A stretch of DNA of 64,000 bases from Paenibacillus silviterrae (GTDB lineage Bacteria > Bacillota > Bacilli > Paenibacillales > NBRC-103111), in NCBI RefSeq assembly GCF_030167925.1, contig NZ_JASKUT010000001.1, positions 4,796,501 to 4,860,500 on the forward strand. Reading direction: 5' to 3'. Every line of letters begins with the position of its first letter. Positions within the stretch are counted from its first letter, which is position 1. Both the position numbers and the translations under genes were made by a program. Below, piece by piece: positions 59,533 to 64,000 of this stretch. A model generated the notes under the pieces. That model worked only from the letters and a program-made list of their open reading frames with translations, was not told where the DNA came from and did no database searches.

Positions 59533-59931
59533 ATGACGATGATTCCTGTGGAAGGGCTCCATCATGTCAGCATAACGGTAAGTGATTTGGAACGCTCCAA
59601 AACGTTTTACCGCGAGGTCATAGGACTGCAGGAGATTGCGCGGCCGCCGTTTGATTTTCCCGGGGCGTGGTTTGCCGTGGGCGCCGCAGGGCAGCAGCTG
59701 CACCTGATCGTGCACGAGGGAGAGACGAGACGGCAAAGCGGCATCGATACGCGAGATGGACACATGGCTATCCGGGTGAGCAGCTATAAAGAAACGAGGG
59801 CGTGGCTTGATCGCCAAGGAGTCGCTTATGAAGCGAGACCTCGGGCCAAAGCGGGCTTCCCCCAGATCTATGTACTGGATCCCGATCATAACATCATTGA
59901 ATTCAATGCCGAAGCGCTGGATGAAGAATAG
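59533..59931 (+). CDS. Glyoxalase/VOC-family protein
   Basis: This 132-residue single vicinal-oxygen-chelate domain starts GLHHVSITVSDLERSKTFYR. Metal ligands are probable at the first His-His pair, His in QLHLIVHEG, and Glu in DPDHNIIEFNAE. The fold includes glyoxalase I, dioxygenases, FosB and bleomycin-resistance proteins; the substrate cannot be set from sequence. ATG 59533 follows GGAGGGAGG. It lies 28 bp after the YvyF-like gene and ends at a strong terminator. Confidence 0.9.
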   Translation: MTMIPVEGLHHVSITVSDLERSKTFYREVIGLQEIARPPFDFPGAWFAVGAAGQQLHLIVHEGETRRQSGIDTRDGHMAIRVSSYKETRAWLDRQGVAYEARPRAKAGFPQIYVLDPDHNIIEFNAEALDEE

Positions 59932-59937
59932 GTATTC

Positions 59938-59967
59938 GACAGGAGGGATGACTCCTGTCTTTTTTTG
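59938..59967 (+). terminator. Terminator after the VOC-family gene
   Basis: GACAGGAG (59938-59945) pairs with CTCCTGTC (59952-59959), followed by seven T. Confidence 0.92.
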
Positions 59968-60017
59968 TATCATTTTGTAGGATTTGCTAAAGTTTTAAGA
60001 AAGTTGCAAAATTCATG

Positions 60018-60047
60018 TTGATTCATAGGAGAAAGCTATCCTATAAT
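60018..60047 (+). promoter_or_regulatory. Promoter of the 60110 gene
   Basis: TTGATT (60018-60023) and TATAAT (60042-60047) are 18 bp apart, a good sigma-A arrangement. Confidence 0.65.
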
Positions 60048-60109
60048 AGGGCTGCAGTCCTAGTAATATACAGATTACACCATTTATGGAATAGGAAAGG
60101 AGGTGTCTA

Positions 60110-60484
60110 ATGATTCTTGAACAACTCCCATTGGCCAGACAGATCGACCTTGTATTCCGGGAATTGAAGGAAGAGCTGGCACATCTGACATCAGGTACGG
60201 TGTTCGTTCAAATTCGCAATAACGTCATTGGAAAGTTCGGCATTCGCCATTTTCCTCTGGAAAGCAAAGGAAGGCAGCTTCAGAAGCTCGAGAAAGGATT
60301 GACGGAGGACCACCAGGTTTCGTTTAGAGAAACGGCACTGGAGTCACTGAAGCTCAAACGCTGGTCCCACGGCGAAATTCAATTCGAATTCGCTATGAGG
60401 CAGAATACGCTCTGCACCAGTGTTATTTTCGAGTCAAATTATAACATGGCAAGCTTGTTTGGAGAGGCTCGGTCGAGCCGTTAA
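60110..60484 (+). CDS. Hypothetical protein (124 residues)
   Basis: A soluble 124-residue protein with ribosome site GGAGGTG and ATG 60110. It has a helical N-terminus (ARQIDLVFRELKEELAHL), strands in the middle (TVFVQIRNNVIGKFGIRHFP) and a mixed C-terminal part (GEIQFEFAMRQNTLCTSVIF). No motif, signal peptide or membrane helix. It is transcribed from its own promoter. I do not recognise the family. Confidence 0.75.
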   Translation: MILEQLPLARQIDLVFRELKEELAHLTSGTVFVQIRNNVIGKFGIRHFPLESKGRQLQKLEKGLTEDHQVSFRETALESLKLKRWSHGEIQFEFAMRQNTLCTSVIFESNYNMASLFGEARSSR

Positions 60485-60590
60485 TACGTTAATAATTCAT
60501 GTGCACTCATCTTATTATTTATCTGTTCCTGCCGCAGCAGCGTCGCGAGACGTCCTGATGCGGCTTTTCCTGCTGATTGTAGTATAATGA

Positions 60591-60621
60591 AAAAGGCGAC
60601 CCCTCAAGGAGTCACCTTCCT
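60591..60621 (-). terminator. Terminator of the SASP gene
   Basis: On the minus strand AAGGTGACTCC pairs with GGGGTCGCCTT and ends in TTTTTC. Confidence 0.85.
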
Positions 60622-60639
60622 AAGTATGCTTCGTACTGC

Positions 60640-60867
60640 TTATCGTGTGAATTTGCCGGCCAATTGCTGCTCGGCGATTTGAACCAGACGACGTGTGATG
60701 TGGCCCCCGATTGCCCCGGTATCACGAGTTGCCATGTAACCATAGTAACCGTCCTGAGGAATTTGGATGCCCAGCTCTTGTGCAACCTCATACTTCAGCT
60801 GATCCAAAGCTTGAGAAGCTTGTGGAACAACCAGTACATTGCTGCTGCGGGATTGTCCTGCGCCCAT
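60640..60867 (-). CDS. Alpha/beta-type small acid-soluble spore protein
   Basis: This 75-residue DNA-binding protein protects spore DNA. The start MGAGQSRSSNVLVVPQASQA, the GPR protease cleavage region KYEVAQELGI, and the second helix GAIGGHITRRLVQIAEQQLA are all characteristic. ATG 60867 follows GGAGGTGAT, an ideal ribosome site. A sigma-G promoter lies upstream, so expression in the forespore is expected. Confidence 0.97.
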   Translation of the reverse strand: MGAGQSRSSNVLVVPQASQALDQLKYEVAQELGIQIPQDGYYGYMATRDTGAIGGHITRRLVQIAEQQLAGKFTR

Positions 60868-60890
60868 CGTTATCACCTCCGTTCATAAGG

Positions 60891-60920
60891 TAGTATGTAC
60901 CAAACGGTTCAATATACTCA
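60891..60920 (-). promoter_or_regulatory. Sigma-G promoter of the SASP gene
   Basis: On the minus strand TGAGTA (60920-60915) is the -35 and CATACTA (60897-60891) the -10, with 17-bp spacing. CATACTA is the sigma-G -10 consensus. Confidence 0.85.
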
Positions 60921-60972
60921 TGCAAAACAATGGAAATTATCGCCACATTTTATATGCCGGGAGGCCGTTGAT

Positions 60973-61470
60973 ATGTCTTTTGAGCTTACATGCAGCGGAT
61001 GGTCGCTGGATAAGGATTTACAAATTGTTCACGCCGATGTCAGGCTTGTAGTGGAAGGGGAGGCGCTTATCGAGGAGCCGTTATGCGTCGATGTGGGGCT
61101 GCCGGCTCTGCTGCTCAGCGCACTGGAGCCTGTGGAGCCGGATCGTTTCACTGATCCCCGCGAATGGCGTATGATGCCGTTCTTCTGCTGCGGCTGCGGG
61201 GACCCGGAATGCCGGGCTTTTTCGTTCCGTGTTCGTCATACCTCCGAAGGGGACATAGAGCTAACGGAGCTGGAGGAGCGGCAGGGCAGAGAGCCCAGAC
61301 AGCTGGCTGTCCATACAATTGACGGTGAAGAGTACCGCAGAAGAGTTCTGTCCATCGGTCAGGCGTTTCTGCAGTTTATCGAGCCGCTGGATTACCATCC
61401 GCATCATCACGAGACTTTGGCGCAGGTGAAACGGCTGGTAAAGCAATTATCCGCAGGGCAATCAAAGTAA
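60973..61470 (+). CDS. Hypothetical protein with cysteine cluster (165 residues)
   Basis: ATG 60973 follows GGGAGG; the open frame begins at 60895. The product is acidic and soluble, with an unusual cluster FFCCGCGDPECRAFSF that may bind a metal, and a C-terminal histidine string (DYHPHHHETL). Secondary structure looks beta-rich first, helical last. No family is recognised. It lies divergent from the SASP gene. Confidence 0.75.
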   Translation: MSFELTCSGWSLDKDLQIVHADVRLVVEGEALIEEPLCVDVGLPALLLSALEPVEPDRFTDPREWRMMPFFCCGCGDPECRAFSFRVRHTSEGDIELTELEERQGREPRQLAVHTIDGEEYRRRVLSIGQAFLQFIEPLDYHPHHHETLAQVKRLVKQLSAGQSK

Positions 61471-61476
61471 AAAAGA

Positions 61477-61535
61477 AACAGGCTTCGTCCCGGTGGCGCT
61501 ATACGTCCATGGGAAGGAGCCTGTTTGGCCTTTTT
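61477..61535. terminator. Terminator between convergent genes
   Basis: AACAGGCTTCGTCCC pairs with GGGAAGGAGCCTGTT at 61511-61525, followed by GGCCTTTTT. It separates the 60973 gene from the convergent GH88 gene. Confidence 0.88.
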
Positions 61536-62649
61536 AGAAGATGCTGTTCTTCCAGCCGTGCAGCTTCGCAATCGCTTCAACATAGTAGTAATCGCCATAG
61601 ATGAGCGAAACGTCGATGTTGGAATTCGCCGGTTTGTGGCCTGTTCCGTGCAGAAGAATCGCCTCATGATCGGGCTGATCCCATGTAGCGTAGTTCTCTG
61701 TCAGCGATTGGAGGATACGCTTGGCTGCATCGGTGTAGAAGCGGGCTTCTGCGGCGGATACGTGATTCGCAATCTCAAGCAGGCCGGAGGCTGCGATCGC
61801 CGCTGCAGAGCTGTCGCGCGGTTCGCCCTCCAGATGCTCCACACGGAAATCCCAATGTGGCACATGGTCTTCCGGCAGGGAGGACAGGAAGAAGTGGGCA
61901 ACACGCTTCGCCGCTTCAAGGAAGCGCTGCTCCTTCGTGTGCTTATACGTATTGGCCATGCCGTAGATGGCCCAAGCCTGCCCGCGGCTCCAAGCCGATG
62001 TCGGACTGTAGCCTTGGCCTCCCAGGGCTTCGATGAAAGCGCCGGTTTCCGGATTGAAGCTGACGATATGATTCACGGAACCGTCCGGGCGGATGAAGTA
62101 TTCCAAGGCCGTGTCGGCATGGGCAATGGCAATATGCTGAAACCTCGGGTCTCCGGTCGTTTGGGAAGCCCAGAAAAGGAGGGACAGATTCATCGTGCAG
62201 TCAATAATCGCCCAGCCGATTCGATCGCCCTCCCAGGCACGGATGAATCGACCTGCCAGATTGAAGCGTCCGGCTAGGAAATTGGCTGCTCTCAGGCCGC
62301 GGACCCATCCGTCGCGATCTCCTGTCAGCTTATGCTTAATGACTGCGGTAGGAAGGAATTGGAAGCCCACGTCGTGGTGCAATTCATTCGTTTCCTTCAG
62401 CAGCCACGGAGCGATCTTCTCATCCCAGCTCCAGGCAGCTTCTTTATAATGCTCTTTGCCCGTCAGATCGTACATGACCCACAGCAAGCCGCCCCAAAAG
62501 CCGGATGTCCACCAATCCGTTCCCGTGTCGTCATAGCTGCCGTCCTTCTTCGCCACGTGAGGGCATTTGTCCCCGATTTGAGCGATCATGCGGTCTACCT
62601 TGGGCTGCAGCCGCTCAACCACATTCGCCACATACTGCTGATCCATCAT
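61534..62649 (-). CDS. GH88-family unsaturated glucuronyl hydrolase
   Basis: This 371-residue alpha6/alpha6-barrel hydrolase removes the 4,5-unsaturated uronic acid from oligosaccharides left by polysaccharide lyases. The catalytic aspartate regions are visible as ELHHDVGFQFLP and GWAIIDCTMNLSLLFW, and SAWSRGQAWAIYGM is a substrate-binding stretch. There is no signal peptide, so it acts in the cytoplasm on imported oligosaccharides. The product flows to 5-keto-4-deoxyuronate, and kduD at 9.65 kb belongs to the next steps. Two LacI-type operators control it. The transport system and lyase are not in the window. Confidence 0.93.
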   Translation of the reverse strand: MMDQQYVANVVERLQPKVDRMIAQIGDKCPHVAKKDGSYDDTGTDWWTSGFWGGLLWVMYDLTGKEHYKEAAWSWDEKIAPWLLKETNELHHDVGFQFLPTAVIKHKLTGDRDGWVRGLRAANFLAGRFNLAGRFIRAWEGDRIGWAIIDCTMNLSLLFWASQTTGDPRFQHIAIAHADTALEYFIRPDGSVNHIVSFNPETGAFIEALGGQGYSPTSAWSRGQAWAIYGMANTYKHTKEQRFLEAAKRVAHFFLSSLPEDHVPHWDFRVEHLEGEPRDSSAAAIAASGLLEIANHVSAAEARFYTDAAKRILQSLTENYATWDQPDHEAILLHGTGHKPANSNIDVSLIYGDYYYVEAIAKLHGWKNSIF

Positions 62650-62682
62650 TGGTAAGCCTCCCTATCCTATTTTTTAAAACAA

Positions 62683-62739
62683 TTTAAACGTTTAAACATT
62701 CCTGATAAAATTATAGCATTGAAACGTTTAAATTGTGAA
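62683..62739 (-). promoter_or_regulatory. Promoter with two LacI-family operators for the GH88 gene
   Basis: TTTAAACGTTTAAA (62683-62696) and TTGAAACGTTTAAATTG (62719-62735) are near-identical palindromes centred on CG, 36 bp apart. On the minus strand TTCACA (62739-62734) and TATAAT (62715-62710) are spaced 18 bp apart. The upstream operator sits between -35 and -10 and the other near the start site. No LacI-type gene is in the window. Confidence 0.8.
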
Positions 62740-62745
62740 GCGAAA

Positions 62746-62790
62746 AAATCGTTCTCCCTCATATTCGAATCCGGGGAGAACGATTTATTC
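62746..62790 (-). terminator. Terminator of the mutarotase-like gene
   Basis: AAATCGTTCTCCC (62746-62758) pairs perfectly with GGGAGAACGATTT (62774-62786). On the minus strand the stem is followed by TTTCGC. Confidence 0.85.
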
Positions 62791-62796
62791 CTAAGC

Positions 62797-63747
62797 TTAC
62801 TTGTATACAACCTCCAGCTTCACTTCCAGCTCCAGCGGTTTGCCGGGCTCGACGCCCCGGAGCCCTGTGACTTCAGCCGGCTGGTCGATGTTCGGTGCGT
62901 TGGTGACCCAAGTATAAGGCTCCAGACAAATAAATTGATCGGCAACTCCTTTGGTGAAAATCACCCACTGCTTGAACAGGTCGGATCCGCTGTATCGAAT
63001 ATCGACATCGCTGCGCGACAGCACGGCAAGACACGGATAATCGCCGATTTGGAAGACGGTATCCATGTTATAGCCTTGAAGGACGTCTCCCTTGACCAGA
63101 GCCTCGTACGAACCTAGAGGACTGATGGGGCCAAGCGGAATGTTCGTTTCGTCAAGCTCCCATAAGCCGCTGACGGGAAGCTGCAGCTTCCATTTGTCCG
63201 GCTCCCCGTCCAGCAGAAACCAAGTGTGCAAGCCGTACCCGAACGGAGCCGATTCCGAACCTAGATTGGTTACCTTCAGCTTGTGCAGCAGCGTGCTGCC
63301 TTGCAGCTCATAAGTCAGCTCGAATTCCAAATCATGCGGATATTGCCGCTGAATGAACTCGTCTCCCTGCGTACGGAATACCGATGTGATGAACAGCTTT
63401 CCATCCCGCTCTCCGCTGGAACGCACGGTCCACGGCTGGCTTTTGATCACGCCGTGAATATGGTTGCCGGTGAGCGGGTTATTGCGGTCAAATTGATAGT
63501 CCCGTCCGTCGAAGCGGAATTTCCCCTCCCGGATACGGTTCGGCGGCATGAGAATAGGGGTGCCGAACTGAACGGGCTGCTCCTTCATCTCTGTAGGGGA
63601 AGCGGGAGTTCGAAGCATTTCTCGCTTCAGCTGCTTGTCCCAGATGCTGTAAACATTGTTGCCGATCGCAGGACAGATGCTGACGATCAATTGATCGGTT
63701 TCAAGCGTATAGGCAGGCGTTCCCTGCCAATCGATTTGACGAATCAC
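62797..63747 (-). CDS. Aldose 1-epimerase (mutarotase)-like protein
   Basis: This 316-residue beta-sandwich protein has galactose-mutarotase features. GNHIHGVIKSQPWTV contains the substrate-binding histidine, GYGLHTWFLLDGE the second, and CLEPYTWVTNAPN the catalytic glutamate. The family interconverts anomers of sugars. It is not part of the GH88 operon, since a terminator lies between, but both concern sugar metabolism. The exact sugar is unknown. Confidence 0.88.
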   Translation of the reverse strand: MIRQIDWQGTPAYTLETDQLIVSICPAIGNNVYSIWDKQLKREMLRTPASPTEMKEQPVQFGTPILMPPNRIREGKFRFDGRDYQFDRNNPLTGNHIHGVIKSQPWTVRSSGERDGKLFITSVFRTQGDEFIQRQYPHDLEFELTYELQGSTLLHKLKVTNLGSESAPFGYGLHTWFLLDGEPDKWKLQLPVSGLWELDETNIPLGPISPLGSYEALVKGDVLQGYNMDTVFQIGDYPCLAVLSRSDVDIRYSGSDLFKQWVIFTKGVADQFICLEPYTWVTNAPNIDQPAEVTGLRGVEPGKPLELEVKLEVVYK

Positions 63748-63795
63748 GGAAGTGGCTCCTCTACATTTTCATTTTGTGTCTTATTGTACCAAAAC

Positions 63796-63822
63796 AGCCC
63801 GGTCAGTGTCACCGGGCTTTTT
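63796..63822. terminator. Terminator near the end of the window
   Basis: AGCCCGGT (63796-63803) pairs with ACCGGGCT (63811-63818), with T-runs on the plus strand and GTTTT on the minus strand. Confidence 0.88.
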
Positions 63823-63827
63823 ACCTG

Positions 63828-64000
63828 TTATGTGCCGAAATCATAGTTGGGGTATACATACTGCACGGTCGGAACGGCCGCTTTGGCTACCTTCTCTACC
63901 TTTAACACCATGATGTCCACATCGTTGAACTTTGTTTTTCCAATGGTTCCGGTGACGGTGACCCAGCTGTCGTCAGCGTAGGTTTGCGCCCGGTCGTACT
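63828..64000 (-). CDS. TIGR03943/YcgQ-type protein, C-terminal end (continues beyond window)
   Basis: The minus-strand frame, open at the window edge, ends at TAA (63830-63828). The last 57 or so residues read YDRAQTYADDSWVTVTGTIG, then VLKVEKVAKAAVPTVQYVYP and NYDFGT, which fits the C-terminal domain of the TIGR03943 family that accompanies DUF318 permeases. No signal can be judged because the start lies outside. Its short size in the window limits certainty. Confidence 0.65.
   Translation of the reverse strand, partial: YDRAQTYADDSWVTVTGTIGKTKFNDVDIMVLKVEKVAKAAVPTVQYVYPNYDFGT

Overview
The window looks like a chromosomal segment of a spore-forming, moderately high-GC member of the Paenibacillaceae (Bacillales). 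The evidence is purine-rich Shine-Dalgarno sequences with frequent TTG and GTG starts, a sporulation gene set (YunB, LytH-type M23 peptidase, YlbJ, an alpha/beta SASP with a sigma-G promoter, a CotD-like coat protein, a YheC/D ATP-grasp protein), and the order yunB, lytH, ..., lipA, yutD, which resembles Bacillus subtilis. There is no phage, insertion sequence, CRISPR array, rRNA or tRNA that I can support.

Region by region. 1-6.1 kb is an osmoprotectant block: the end of a KamA-type radical SAM aminomutase, a BCCT betaine/choline carrier, a GbsR-type regulator and a complete glycine betaine ABC importer (ATPase, permease, binding lipoprotein). 6.1-13.5 kb holds an epimerase and TetR pair sharing an operator-like motif, a c-di-AMP (ydaO-type) riboswitch with an elaborate switch region ahead of an unknown gene, a decayed DUF421 gene, UspA, KduD, an Ldh2-family dehydrogenase, azoreductase and glutaminase. 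13.7-26.6 kb is the most unusual stretch. It has a secreted two-repeat protein, an array of ten repeats at an exact 112-bp period, an MFS pump, a WYL regulator, a two-component system, and a divergent MacAB-like export operon ending in a large secreted protein. Three promoters here (secreted protein, response regulator, export operon) share the same layout of four TTCAGC-like hexamers at 11-bp steps with the -10 box 15 bp after the start of the fourth. This suggests one regulon for the local two-component system.

26.7-38.9 kb carries PpaC, small sporulation and coat genes, panD paired with an ATP-grasp gene, a Tat-type phosphoesterase, a broken membrane gene, yunB/lytH, larB-larC1 with the larC C-terminal domain as a separate gene on the opposite strand, lipA and a yutD with a long disordered tail. 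39-46.9 kb is a self-contained two-component system plus ABC importer operon with two membrane-anchored binding proteins and an unknown membrane protein. 47-57 kb has NAD kinase, a glucan phosphorylase, YlbJ, truncated hemoglobin, a DUF2225 protein, a GGDEF protein without the inhibitory-site arginine, YycC and an M3 oligopeptidase. It is followed by a second, unrelated repeat region of about 112-113 bp period. 57.8-64 kb has an MCP, a flagellar-type YvyF-like protein, a glyoxalase-fold protein, the SASP, a GH88 hydrolase under two LacI-type operators, a mutarotase-like protein and the end of a TIGR03943-type protein.
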